A stretch of 64,000 nucleotides of DNA from Paraspadella gotoi (Eukaryota > Chaetognatha). The translations under genes were made by a program, and so were the position numbers. Of the stretch, positions 1-11,600 are shown piece after piece. Positions within the stretch are counted from its first letter, which is position 1. Every line of letters begins with the position of its first letter. The DNA lies in contig CM119265.1 of assembly GCA_051294375.1 (NCBI GenBank), forward strand, positions 7,388,629 through 7,452,628. The letters are read 5' to 3'. Below the pieces are notes generated by a model, which did not search any database, had not been told where the DNA came from, and saw nothing but the letters and a program-made list of their open reading frames with translations.

Positions 1-445
1 AAGTCGTCCGCTATCGCCGTTGTTGCCTCGAGGAAAGGAAGTGAAATTTTCTTAAAAAAAGCTTTTCACTTCATACGGGTCAAAATTCTCACCTTTTGTG
101 TCTTCCACAAAATCAACTCGATCGATCAGTTTTTCTCCAAGACGAGGTCGCATCTGGAACAGTGAGGGGCAGTTATAATGCAAGATAAATAAGTCACGGG
201 GTGATAATCTGCACTCATCTACATTCAACACATCTATAAACCAAGGTCGAAATGAAGTCCTTCGTTATTAGTGTTGCTTTCAACATTTATAGGAAAATAA
301 ATTGTTGCCATTATAACTTCAAAGTGCACGAATTGCGGGATTTTCATTTGTATAAAACGGACCTCAGAGGGCGCGATGTCGAATCGTATCTCCCTGTCTT
401 CCCAGAGGACGTCGTTGGAACCGCCCACGACTCCGAAACCGGCGT
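1..445 (-). CDS. BBS5: BBS5, 5' exons (partial, copy A)
   Basis: This is the 5' portion of a BBSome subunit gene, truncated by the window start. Three minus-strand exons are visible: 445-363 (encodes the [10 protein letters not shown] block, ends GAG|gtcc), 153-93 (starts after ttccag, encodes [20 protein letters not shown], ends AAAAG|gtgaga) and 26-1 (first bases of the GNNGD exon). In copy A the second exon ends ACACAAAAG, which gives the expected EDTKG reading into GNNGD. Copy B lacks two bases there. No ATG lies in frame upstream in the first visible exon, which has an acceptor-like tttatttag before it, so an upstream first exon is implied but was not found. Confidence 0.75.
53..59. other. 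Homopolymer used as copy marker
   Basis: The A-run and its neighbours (cttaaaaaaagctttt) are identical in copy B at 24965-24980 but differ in copies C (cttgtttttaag) and D (ctttgttataga). It shows that A and B are the better-corrected copies. Confidence 0.5.
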
Positions 446-1032
446 CTAAATAAAGTCACTAAGCTTTTTATTTTATTATTATATTTATATTATTCTAGTG
501 AATTTAACGATATTTGCTAAAATTGATATGACACACCTCCATTTCCAATTTGCTGGGAGAATGAACCGACAGACATCACGATTAAATTGAGAATTAGATA
601 TTAAAAATAAATTTAAAATGGAAGCACAATTATTTGTAGATATATTTTTTTCTTTCCTGAAACAAAGCAAAGGAAATTTTTCTGAGCGAGGACACGGCCG
701 ACTTTTCTTGTCAGCTTTGGTTACCTTGGGGTTGCGTGTCTCGTCGCACCAGACCGTTGAAGGAAGAAATCCCTTCTCTTTGTTATTTTATTCTTTTATT
801 TTCTATTAAATTATATAGAAAAAAGCTTGGCTTATTATCTAAACGCACTCTTCAGTTAAATAATAATAAACTTCAATCAATATACCTAGATTTTCAGATT
901 TTATAGTTTTATGTGCTCTTGCTTTTCATTTCATATAAAACGGTCTTTTGTTTTCTTCCTCATTTTTCTATCACAAGGGTGAGCAAGCTTTGCAACTTTC
1001 TGTAAAAAGTTAGATATTCGAAACAGAGGAAC

Positions 1033-1087
1033 ATTCAGTATACGTATTCAGTATTTCAAAAATTCAGTATTTCAGTATTTCAAATAT
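1033..1087. repeat. Short attcagtat direct repeats
   Basis: At least four imperfect copies of an attcagtat/ttcagtatt motif follow each other with small spacers. The same cluster is in copy B (about 25943-25992) and in inverted form in C and D. No function is apparent. Confidence 0.6.
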
Positions 1088-1403
1088 ACTTTTTAAACCA
1101 CAGCAGTATATAAATATCAGCATTAAAAACTTTTAACGAAATTTAGTCATTGCACAAAGTCGATAGCCTCTTTTCCCGAGAAACAGTTGACATACGATTC
1201 CTACTATAAAATCAACAAACGTCTCCCAGTTGACAACAGGCGTCAAAAAAAATACGCGGTTTGTTTTATACAGGGGGAAAAAACTTGTTATTTAAGGCGT
1301 CATGAAGATCGAAGAGGAGAGAAAAAATGTGAAAGAAAAAGCTTTTTCAGAAAACGTGACAGTTTGTGATGATTTTCTTGTGTCCCCTTCCTTCAAAGAA
1401 ATC

Positions 1404-1534
1404 TCTCTCTCTTTCTCTCTCTCTCTCTNNNNNNNNNNNNNNNNNNNNNNNNNCTCTCTCTCTCTCTCTCTCTCTCCTCTTCTTCTCTCTCTTCTCCTCT
1501 CTCTCCTCTCTCTCTCTCTTCTCTCTCTCTCTCT
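1404..1534. repeat. (CT)n tract interrupted by a 25-N gap
   Basis: A CT dinucleotide tract flanks the gap at 1429-1453. The gap is exactly 25 N, the fixed size also used at five other places, so its true length is unknown. Confidence 0.95.
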
Positions 1535-1639
1535 TAGGAACAACCCTGAGGGAATTTGGGGAAGCGACATTTCCTAGAGAAAACTCAAGGTCATCCCAAA
1601 AAAGAAGCTTTTCCTTTCGAATTCCATCTCACCCGAACC

Positions 1640-1651
1640 ATGTCTCTCTCT

Positions 1652-1712
<61 letters not shown>
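1640..1712. repeat. (CT)n tract
   Basis: An almost pure CT dinucleotide run between acctaaacc-rich flanks. The copy B counterpart at 26518-26584 is interrupted. Confidence 0.95.
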
Positions 1713-1713
<1 letters not shown>

Positions 1714-2067
1714 CAACATAAACCTAAACCTTTCTAAGCCAAAGTACTCCACGTCGCCATTTTATGTTGCTACTTTTGAAATCGTCGCCTTCCTTCCATT
1801 TTCGCTTACCCACGCCAATTTTTATACTTCGCAAAAGATCACAGCTTTTTTAAAAAATAGCTTTACTTGGGTAATAGGCATTATCGAGCCATGCCATTGC
1901 TTTTTTGCCTCGCCTTTGACCGAGAAAAAAAAACTTGCGCGATTCATCTCTTTTATTTTTTTTGTGAATTTATTTTTTTTTCGTGACGGATTCATCGCGA
2001 GCCATCTTGCTTCGGCGTCCGCATCGTTACCGTCATTTTTGGACCATCGACCGTTGGCCCAAAGTCC

Positions 2068-2069
2068 AT

Positions 2070-2149
<80 letters not shown>

Positions 2150-2162
2150 GAGAGAGAGAGAG
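2068..2162. repeat. (GA)n tract
   Basis: GA dinucleotide run with scattered interruptions, following a ccattggtg flank. The counterpart in copy B is at 26944-27028. Confidence 0.95.
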
Positions 2163-2716
2163 TTTAAAGACGTAGCGGACGCGATAAAACAGTCCCAGAG
2201 ATACTGAATAAAAAAGTATCTACTAAAAAAATATCGGTCCTCAGAAAAAAAGAAAGATGGTCGGGCTTCGAACTTAACGGGCAGTTGACAGGATTTTCGA
2301 AAGACGATTGCTTTTTTAACAGGTGAAAAAGAGCAAACATCCTGACATTGTCGCTTGATCTGAGTTTCTTACTCAGTTTAAATCACTTTGTATATTATAG
2401 TTGACAAAGGATAAACACCACAAAAGCAAAAGGCTCTACAAAGGAAGAGGAAAATTCTAAATTTCTTTTAAGAGATCCTCGAGGTGAGTATCAGACTCCA
2501 CGATGTGCTAAGATCCTTTGGTTGAGACACAATCTACTTTTACTTTCTGAAACGAAAAGCGAGCGGCGCTGCGGGGATTTTTTTCAAAAAGAAGCGGATC
2601 AAAGAAGCGGACGAAAAACGAGAGAAGCGACAGGGCGAGAAAACTGGACGAAACGCTGGAGCAACGAACGTCTGTCCGTGATGAAGAAGGCCCGAGAGTC
2701 TTTAACCTCGTTCTGG

Positions 2717-2719
<3 letters not shown>

Positions 2720-2760
<41 letters not shown>

Positions 2761-2803
2761 CTCTCTTCTCTCTCTCTCTTCTCTCTCTACTCTCTCTCTC
2801 TCT
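2720..2803. repeat. (CT)n tract at the palindrome breakpoint region
   Basis: CT run equivalent to the place where copy B (about 27595-27608) stops and turns into inverted copy C. Confidence 0.95.
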
Positions 2804-2809
2804 GGGTCG

Positions 2810-3490
2810 AGCGGGCCTGTCCATACTCGTCGCGATACCCACTTCCAGCTCCGCCTTCTTTCACGCCTCCCTCTTCCCAACCTCACCGCCCCTTCGAGCC
2901 AGAAGCGACACCCCAGAGACTTACCCCGCAATCTGAAAAGGGACAGAAGGGCAAAAGGGCCAAACGGCTTGGAGGGCGTGGCTCGATTCTGTGGTCCGCC
3001 GACGTGGCGGAGGATCTTCGTCGAATTTCCAAAGATGGGAGTTTTGAAAGGGGAGGGGGGAGATAAGGTGGAGGGGAAGGGGAGAGGGGGCGTGGATAAA
3101 AGGATCGGTAGCGTCGATTATGCTTATTACTTTAAGCAAGGAAGGGGGCGATGGAATTATAAAAGACGCGCGATATATAGAATCCCCAGAGTTAACAACT
3201 GGTTCCGCCAAAGATAGAGAGACGGTCCAGAAATGATTTAGGGAGGAAACGACCGGGTTCAACAGACGGTAGCGTCTCCGCGTTACGCCTCCCTTCACCC
3301 TTCGCTTCGTCCTCCCCCCTTTTAATATCCCACACCCCCCTCTCTGTTGCTCGCTCTCTCACGCCCGCTCTCGATCAGTCAGAGCTAGATTCTAATGGTA
3401 CTCCGGGCTCTTAAAGTTTCGAGTCTTGACTTTAATTGCGGACGCAGTTTATGGTGAATGTTTTTATCGTCTTATGAATCTTTTTCTTCT
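2810..3490. other. GC-richer single-copy-like part of the unit
   Basis: No convincing coding exon. The segment has G-rich runs (ggggaggggggagataagg type), CCCC-rich parts and a tail of TTCTTC. It is present again at 39340-39880 (+) and 41056-41780 (-). Open frames across it are not supported by splice sites or by agreement between copies. Confidence 0.5.
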
Positions 3491-5310
3491 TCTCATTCGG
3501 CGATATCTTCACTCGGGAGCTGTCTCAGTGCATGTCTAATAATCGTGGGTTTGCTCTGTAGTAGATTGACGACATCTATAGCTCCAAGGATGAGACACGC
3601 CGCTAGCCCGAGGTGAGATAGATGGTGGTACCCATGTGTGAAGCCGGTAGGAAGCGCCGTTCGACGGGGTGGCTGTACCGCACGAAGAGTAAGCGGACGA
3701 TCCGGTGAGAGATGTAGACCAAACAAATAAAGTGGGGTGATTCGTGTGCGTCTCTTACGACGAAGAGAGCTATGAGAAAGAGTGCTGGCATCTTCTTAAC
3801 TGAGGCATTATATAACACATCGTGAAGACAGTCTCGTCCTACCATGGGCTGGGTATTCAGAGAGCGAGCGGCTCGGCGATCCTCTGGAGCACGCCGTAGA
3901 CCTTGTCTCACTCCGATGTCTATAATGGTAAAGTGCGACCCGTCGTGCGGCTCAGTGACCGTATTGAGGCCGATGCCGAACGCACCGCACCGTGTGACAG
4001 AAAAGTATTAACGGATGGTTGACGAAGTTGCTAATTACGATTCGAAATCTTGTAAGATGAACGACTTCCTTTTGTCTGACTCTTTATCCGCATCCTTAGA
4101 CAGAGCGATCTCGATAGAAAAGTCGAAAGATAGAAACTCGTCACACTTCTCGCAGGTTGTAGGCACCACAATATGAACTAGCGGATATCCTATCCACGGG
4201 GCAGATCTTACGACAGTTATGTGCATTCTTCTGTCTCTCCTTCTAGTTCTTGTGTACTCTTGATGTACTGCGCATATCAACTTGTGGTATACTATCCACA
4301 TAGATTTACCGCATTAATCTTAGAAGTTCCGTGGTAAATTTCATTTCAAAATTAACACATCCCCTCTTTCGGATAGAGAACGTGCCGATTACTTCTCATC
4401 TTCTGCCGGCTCGCGGTTCACTGGCGACGGAAGACGTTCTGTATTGATAATAGCATCATCGTGCGACCAAATCATGAAGTAGACGAATACAAAGTTATTC
4501 TGAGACTCTAGTGTCAGCAATAGTAAGTCTTTAGTCACGACTGCAATCTTGATATGCTGTGATGGCTCCTCTTCCGTCTCTTCCTTCTCGTGCCTCTCCT
4601 CTCCTCTTCTCTCGGTCTCCTTTGATTAGCGGACGGCGTCTCTTTCTATCATCTCAGATAGAGCTTCAGTCCTACGACTCGAGCCCTCTCTCTTCTCCTT
4701 CTGGCTTCGTCATTGCGCTTCTCTGCTCTTCTCTCTCCTCACCCCTCCCTCTTTGCTCCTTAGCATATCTCGACTCAGCTCTTTCTCCTCCAGTCGCAGT
4801 GTACTTAGCAAGGAACGTGATACTGGAGACCACGACAACACTGCGTATTATTAATCGCACAGTCATTCTACTACGTTACATCTTTCGATATACAGCAAGT
4901 AGTCACCCCCATCCCTTCTAGATCGTTATCGTGCATCGGCGGGAAACATGTGTCTCTATCAAGCACTGATTCGCGCCGTTCTGGCCAGTGAATCGCAGCT
5001 TTCAGAAACAGTAAGTCATCTGTCTTGGTCGGAATGCGTTTTTTTAAACGGTCTCTCTTCGATCGGGGTCGCGCGCCCTCTACGGAGACAAAGGAGGCGA
5101 CGGGGGAACGGCGTTGCGTATGAAGGTCAGAGGCGAAGTAAGTTGGGTGAGGTCATTTAGAGAAGTAAACAACCGGAGCTTGAGAAGTGAGAATGTACGT
5201 GAGTGAAACGAGTATACGCTAAGGTTTACTGAAATTACAAATTGATAGACTTCGAAGTTATTCATTAATTCTGTGAAATATGTAATCGGAACTGGAGATA
5301 CCAGACTGAA
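3491..5310. repeat. Insertion-rich noisy copy of 48803-50120
   Basis: Short blocks occur in the same order as in 48803-50120 but more widely spaced: gaccaaacaaataaag near 3717, the block around ttgctaattacgattcgaaat near 4030 and gatctcgatagaaaagtc near 4107, and tgatagacttcgaa at 5247 (50037 in the other copy). About 370 bases here equal about 230 there. This suggests raw-read insertion errors. The middle part (about 4390-5240) has no counterpart because the other copy is an N gap. Confidence 0.7.
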
Positions 5311-6610
5311 TGCCAACGCTCACATATAGATAGATCCCGGATCACGATGAAGCGCTATGAGTCTTCAGTACACATAACACTGCTAGCAATTCTAATCGGA
5401 TATCGCTGACCCCACGACGAGAGATCGTACTGCTGAGCAAGCGTCTTACAGCGCGAAGTATCTTAGAAGTAATCAGCTGAATGCTGATTAGTGCTCTCCG
5501 AGCTAGCCCCTCCAGCTATTCCGAATAAATACCGCGATAGCATGCGATTCTGTATAGCTAACACTGTATATAGCGATTATCGTATACGATCAACTCTATG
5601 ACACAGTAGCTAGTCTCAACATCATAGGTAGTATAGATAAGTCTAGGCGAGCTGGACCGTGATGCTAGACCTTATTATGACGAATGGTAATATCGTCACA
5701 GGGCTGCTCGTCGATCACATGCTGTCCTTCATCGCTCAGTTCGCTCTGTAACTCATCGATTTCTCACGATCACTCTATCTCATCTGGTATATGTATGTTT
5801 GTCTTCAGGCATGTGACTAATCAATCACCAGTGTCACTGAGTAGCAATGTGATCGTCGTGAGTGTAGAATTCTGATATCTTATACGTGAATCCATCTCAT
5901 GCTTCACGTCAGTCATCCGTGACTTGCATTAGTCATGATATATCTAACTTCTCAAGCAGAGTGACACCTACATCATCTTACTTACACAGTGTGAATTGTA
6001 ACGCATGTCTCTAAGTGCAGATATATCTATGAGTACAACAACTCGTAGAGTCTAGGTGTGTGTCACTCCAGCAAGTAGTCACACAGACTGAAGGAGCTAG
6101 AATATGATCCTTAATGATCTTGACGACTGTATTGCTACACGCACTCTGACGCATGAGTAGTCAGTCAACTACTGACTTCGTAGTCAGTTCTCGCAGTCGT
6201 ATAATACTACTAGTATCTCTAGATGATACAGTCAGTCATGTACATGATGGACTATGCAATATAGCATATGTAGTGAATTCACGTTAGCTGGAATGTCGTA
6301 CTGCGACATCAGGGCTAAGTTTACCATATAGCTAGACCTCTGAATTCGTACATGCTATAAAATATGGTAATCTGAGGTATCTCGATAATAGACTATGACC
6401 TAGACTCTATAGAGCGATAGCAGCTCTGTCTAAGTAAATGAGTCTCACAGGCACGCTTGCAAGCGATGATATAAATTCAGCTAGTGTGACGATATTCCTG
6501 TGAATGCAGTAGTAGACATATGTATATCTGCCGCTCTTACAGCGAGTGTGCTGTCAATATCTAGTATAGTGTATTGTCTACTCGCTTGCGACACTGTAAG
6601 TAGTCATCTG
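5311..6610. other. Homopolymer-poor stretch, probable base-calling noise
   Basis: No gene, and no similarity to any other part of the window. Runs longer than four identical bases are absent as far as I can read, whereas the surrounding DNA has many runs of six or more. Short words such as agtcagtc, tagta and gatcat recur without register. The equivalent interval of the other copy (about 50120-50510) is only 0.4 kb and unrelated. Confidence 0.6.
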
Positions 6611-7855
6611 CGCATATACGAGGAAGGACTCGAGAGAGGGAGAGAGGAGAGAGAGAGAGAGGAAGAGAGAGAGAGAGAGAGAGAGAAGACGAGAGAGAGA
6701 GAGAGAGAGAGTGAGAGAGGAAGAGAGAGAGAGGAGGTTGATAGGGGAGGGAGTTTTGAAGTGGAAAGAGAGAGGAGAGCTTGGAGAACTGAAAAAGAGA
6801 CAGAAGCAGTGAGAATGAAAAGAGAAGATAGGGAGAAAGAGAGAAAAGTGGATGAGAGAAAGAAAATAGAAAGATAGAAAGATCGAATCTGCTCGAGATT
6901 TTCGCCAGAATCGACGACGGACGACGACGACGACGACGACGAAAACAAGAGTCGACCGAAACATAACTCTTCGATTGGGAGACAAGGGAGAATCGCGATT
7001 AAGGAGTTCTGCCATCGTGAGAGAGAGAGAGGGGGGCGGTCGGTGTGGGCGGGTGATTTAAGGGGGGAGCTGAGTATTAGGCCAGCTGGAGCACAAGGAA
7101 GAGGTGAAAGATGTGACTGGCGCTGAGCGGCGGTGGATGGAAGCTGAAAAAAAAAAAAAGTATTGATGAAATCACAGGGATACTATTAGGATCAGATATC
7201 TTGATGATATCGGAACAGTGGGTTCTTTCTCTGTGTTATGGAATGAGACAAAGAGAGGCAGGGATAGGACATAGGAAAACGGGGTCGCTGTCAGATGAGA
7301 TCAGACCCTAGCCAGAGAAAGAAGGCGATATACTTTGTCAGTCGAGACTCTGACCCCGAGACTACCCTCGACTCACCGGAAGTAAAGGAAGGCGAAGGGC
7401 CGAAAAAGGGGCGGAACCGCCTGAGGTCCGCCCGCGAGAACGAAAGGTCGGGAGAGGGCGTGATGTGGAAGGTGGAGAGAGGACGCTGTCGGTCGGTCGG
7501 TCGTCTCGTCGAGGGTGTCATTGTTGTTCATTCCCCCCCCCCAGTGAGTCCGACTGACGCGAAGTTACTATCCCACGTGCTCGGACTTCCCGAGCCCGTT
7601 GCCCTTTTGGCCTCTCGAGCCACGTGGCCCTAGTTGGCCTCTGGAACACTTCGACCCTTGAATGCCTCCTTAAGGCCCCTAAGCCCACAGACGCTCTAGA
7701 CTGCGCGCGGAAAAGTATTTGGCGGCCCGACGAAAAGTTCCGGCCAAAAAAAAATTTAAGAGTGCAAACCATTTGTCATTACGGGCTGGCGAGAGACGGC
7801 TTGGGCGAGAAGAGGTCGTGTGCGAGACGACGGCGTGGGGGGAGAAGAGGATCCT
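6611..7855. repeat. Direct copy of 50729-52020 (with filled gaps)
   Basis: From the agcttggagaactgaa block (6777) onward this matches 50729 and following: a GA-rich stretch, a (GAC)n run at 6918-6942, then from 7141 the aaaaaaaaaaaa-gtattgatgaaatcacaggg part matching 51157. It supplies sequence for the N gaps at 50511-50728, 50899-51156 and 51685-51843. No gene recognised. Confidence 0.8.
7573..7626. promoter_or_regulatory. Pair of CACGTG E-box palindromes
   Basis: Two CACGTG hexamers at 7573-7578 and 7621-7626 lie in GC-rich DNA after a C-run. The pair is conserved in the other copy (51583-51588 and 51631-51636). It is compatible with a promoter-proximal region, but no start site or gene can be tied to it. 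Confidence 0.25.
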
Positions 7856-7867
7856 CTCTTCTGTTGT

Positions 7868-8068
7868 GAATCGTCGCCTCCTTCCATTTTCGCTTACCCA
7901 CGCCAATTTTTATACTTCGCAAAAGATCACAGCTTTTTTAAAAAATAGCTTTACTTGGGTAATAGGCATTATCGAGCCATGCCATTGCTTTTTTGCCTCG
8001 CCTTTGACCGAGAAAAAAAAACTTGCGCGATTCATCTCTTTTATTTTTTTGTGAATTTATTTTTTTTT
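7868..8068 (+). repeat. Displaced 200-bp piece of the A/B unit
   Basis: This segment equals 1783-1978 and 26657-26850 (cgtcgcctccttccattttc to the T-run before ttcgtgacgg). It is inserted between the end of the 6611-7855 copy and the retroelement. The right junction lies inside a T-run, as expected of a microhomology-mediated or template-switch chimera. Confidence 0.85.
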
Positions 8069-8650
8069 CAGTACTTTCAGCACGAGCCAATGCCCAGTTG
8101 TCCACTCTCTTGCTAAGTCTCGGTATGGATCATGCACGAGACTAAGTGGGCAGACTTACCTGACATGGGCCCTAGACACCCATACAGTTAGACGTGGAGA
8201 AACTATGGCTAGCTGTAGAAACTTCGGGCACCCACGTAGGAAGCATTAAGCAACCAAACACTGCTGTATAGATACGCAGGGGGAACAAACAGGACGCTGC
8301 TTCACGACAGAACCAGGACAGCCAGTAAGACAGTATATGTGGAGACTTAAGCAATGCCACACTCATTCAAATAAGACCGGTAAAACATTTCACTTATGCC
8401 ACTCTCGACTTGGCCTCAGAGAAGAACTAAACCAAGTGATGAAAAGGACCATGATGCCAGGTCCTATAGGTCCCAGACCAAGTGAGTTCAACATCATCTT
8501 GACCTCCGAGGGGACCAGAGAGCCCAGAGATGACAAAATCAGGCATGCCATACTGGTAAACAGACTACATAACGCAGCAGTGATTGCCACGCGCGCCGGC
8601 AAGCTGCCTCTATGACATTGTAACTCAACCGGCGCCCATCTATAAACACA
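8069..8650 (+). other. Probable 5' (gag-side) part of the retroelement, unresolved
   Basis: Texture and base composition match the pol region that follows. One short open stretch (8337-8615) contains REELNQVMKR. No gag zinc knuckle (CX2CX4HX4C) was found, so the assignment rests on position only. Confidence 0.35.
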
Positions 8651-11600
8651 GTGCCAAGAAAATTTGTAGAAAAAGAAATGGCCCTGTCTGACAAGGTCTA
8701 CCTACGGCCCACCACGCGACTCTCTACAGCTACAGGGACCATCACCTTAACAGAAAGGATCAACCTGCGAATCAATGTTTCAAAAGTGGGTACTTCATCC
8801 GACAGTCCTTTTTATGTCTCGGCTGGATGTAAAATTGACCAAGGAATATTATCATATTGAGTACTAGTGTTATATGGCTCATCGAGTCTAATCCACACAC
8901 CCGGGTCCTCCCTGAGAGCAAAGTTCGTGTGGGTAGTACAATCCTCAAATCAAAGAAATGACCATCCTAAGTTGCTGCAATTGGAAACAAACCGCATTAA
9001 CTCACCGCTCTTCAGGGACAAACACGAAGCCCTGAAAGCTGCAAGATGGCTAGGCCGTGGAAATGGGTAATGAATGAACAGACTACCCTGCCCGCTTCAT
9101 ACACGGGGGCCCACTACGCGATAATGTGAAGGAAAAAAATAATGCACGAGCCAGCAGAGCCATACTGAGGGAAAGACCATTGCAAGGGTCAAGATGGGGT
9201 CTTATGGAATCAAAAAGACGGCTCTGAGATGTACATCGCGGATGGTGATGCAACTCAGGAGAAGGGATGGGGAGAGGGTTGGTGCAGAGAGCCGTGGTGC
9301 CCATGGGCTTGGCACAGCCCCGTCAATTACAAATGATTGCCGGAAGAAGTGAAACTTGGACTTGAAGACAGACACTCCAGCGATTTGATATCCTATTCAA
9401 CGGGCCGCGACATGAACTCGGAAAGAAGGCCCCTTCTGAGAATAGAAATCAGAAAGAGATAATATTTCTGCAATTCCAACATAGTCCATCACACAAAACC
9501 ATGAGGAAGGATGTCCTCAAAGGCCAGTCGAGAGGAAGCCCGCCCAAGACAAAAGAAGACAAAAGCACGCAATCGCGGCAAAGCAGGCCTTCCTGAAACC
9601 AATTCAAAGACATTGACCGGCCAGCCCGTCAATGAGGACATAAGCAACCACTAAGTGGATGGGAAGTGGTGTGGGAATCATCGAGACGTCTTTGGAGAAA
9701 CCATAAATGAACTGCAAAGAGGGCTTTCTTCAACTACAAGGTGATTTGGGTTACACAGATAGAAAAGATCTCACCAAAGCCAGAGGTTTGTGAACGCAAG
9801 GCCTCAGTCAAATGAGGCATGCATTAAAAAGGTACCTTGGAGTATGTATGAGAAAAGCAGGGCATTTTTCGGGTTGTCTTAGGACAAGGGAGATGGGAAG
9901 CATACTCTAAATGCCTTCCCTCATCAAAAAAGCCGCCGGACACATAGCCAATGGCCAAGATGAGGGATGAAATTGATGAAACTTTGCCAAAACAGAATGC
10001 GCCTCATTTGCAGATCTCATCATCAAGTCAACAACAACATTCTACTTATGACCTTACAGAGAGCATTCAGTACATCCACTATCTTATCCCTGTGATTACA
10101 ATTACAAGCCGCATCCGAGCTGCAGAGCGCTGTAGTACGAGGCAGGACCTGCCTTTCCACCAAGTCAATCTATATAACTGACAGATGCATACCTAGTACA
10201 AGCACTTATTGCAGGAGTCTGGCCACATACTGGTGGATGAATAAGCTAACCCACATGGGAGGGGTTAATAGCGTAAACGTCCTGCAAGCCATCCCTGATT
10301 GTAGATCTTCAAGGATTTGGGCAGCAGACATGCAAAAAGCTTCTTGTATACCCTGTCGACGACCTCCAATCCTGCAAGCAGCAAATCGCCAGAAAGGACA
10401 TGGCTTGAGAGGCTTCGTGAACTACTGCAGAAGATGCAGCAGATGAAAAATGTAGTCCTTGAAGTGGACGAAGAGACGTTCTTTCCAAAGGCGTAGCGCA
10501 AAGAGGACATCAAGAATTGGGGTTTAGCATAATCTAAAGAACAAACTCATGCCGGTACAAAAAGGAAAAGCTGGAAAGCAGTGAGGTAATATAGCTCAAA
10601 ACATCAAGACGCGCAGAAGAGCTCAAGGGCAATGTTGGCCTCGCTCTCCACTACTACAGATGTTTTACTCACCGTTCTCCTACATGGCCCAACCCCTACA
10701 TGCACTGACCCTTCTGGACAAAAAGGACTTCAAGCTCACCAATAAACATCTGCAGATGCTAACAGCAACCTAGCTGGAAGAAATCAAGACCTCGCCTGGA
10801 CATAAACTTCCTAAATGATGCATGAATCAAAAAATGGCAACCTATCGCATTTATGCAGATGGCAAGTACAAGCGCTATGAGGTGGAGCTGAATCAGCCGC
10901 CACTGCAGATGGCATTGAATACCCGCTATCTTCCATTCGAAGTCATCTTTCAGAGGAGTACAGGATGCAAGGCACATCAACATTCTGGAAACCGCTAGCC
11001 TTCAACATCCGATGGTTAGGAAATTCAAGGGACTAGCATGTGCGGGGTCAGGAAGAGTCACCCTTGTCAGATTCTCTAAATATTCTTAAGAGAGTTCTGA
11101 TGGAATCTGTTCTCTAGCATGAACAACAGCAACCTTTCATCTCTACAATTGTCCTCCGATGGATTACTTGAGATATCACACGCCAGGAAAGAGTGTTCCA
11201 ATTCCCTAAGGCACGGTTAATCCTTGTCAAAAGCTCAAGGAACAACCCTGCCGACTTTCATCACATACGTTTCACAGACCAAGCGCCAGGTCTACTCTCC
11301 ATTAGACACGCCCTTCTTCCTGCCGGGATTTGAAATGTCAATGGCCAATTATGAGGCAGCTTTGCAGAAAAATCGCGGTTAGAAAGGTTAATGGTGCTCC
11401 AGATCATCTCGACCTGATCACTGGACACGCTCCCACTTCGTCCAATTCAAACACCTGGCTCTAATGGCGCAACTCTCCAGGAAGATACAAAGCATTAGGA
11501 GCAATTCTTGATATTTTTGTGGCGGTGCAAGGTTTCAAAATATCAAAAAAAAGAGACAACATTGCGAAATCTAGGTGAAGGAGCCATAAGACCAAAAGAT

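Larger units (their letters stand above)
446..2809. other. Upstream/intergenic DNA of copy A with CT and GA tracts
   Basis: I see no gene I can support. The stretch holds an AT-rich segment, a cluster of short attcagtat repeats (about 1040-1087), CT-rich tracts at 1404-1534 and 1640-1712, a GA tract at 2068-2162, and a CT tract at 2720-2803. A splice-donor-like ACCCCAAG|gtaacc on the minus strand near 739-730 could be the end of an upstream BBS5 5' exon, but no start codon can be joined to it in frame. Confidence 0.6.
1..3490. repeat. Copy A of the repeated BBS5 locus (5' part)
   Basis: Base 1 corresponds to base 24916 of copy B, and the two run in parallel to about 2720/27610 with mostly 1-2 base indel differences. 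2810-3490 is the continuation of the unit; it reappears at 39340-39880 (+) and 41056-41780 (-). The copy is cut by the window edge, so only the first three visible BBS5 exons lie inside. Similarity to 39340-39880 stops near 3495, where the sequence becomes a noisy version of 48803-50120. Confidence 0.9.

Noticed and set aside
1292-1577. Arg/Glu and Ser/Leu repeat frames across the CT tract and N gap
   Set aside because: They are low-complexity translations through gap bases. The same applies to frames at 2072, 26204, 27697, 28402, 42616 and 58575.
2522-3298. Arg-rich open frames in 2522-3298 and their copies at 39137-39613 and 41511-42261
   Set aside because: The frame is not kept between the three copies, and they run through the CT tract.
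8390-8600. REELNQVMKR...PGPIGPRPSEF as the start of reverse transcriptase
   Set aside because: It resembles the RT N-terminal helix, but a better match lies at 9950-10050 in the right place before the VDD motif, and this one precedes the protease-like segment.
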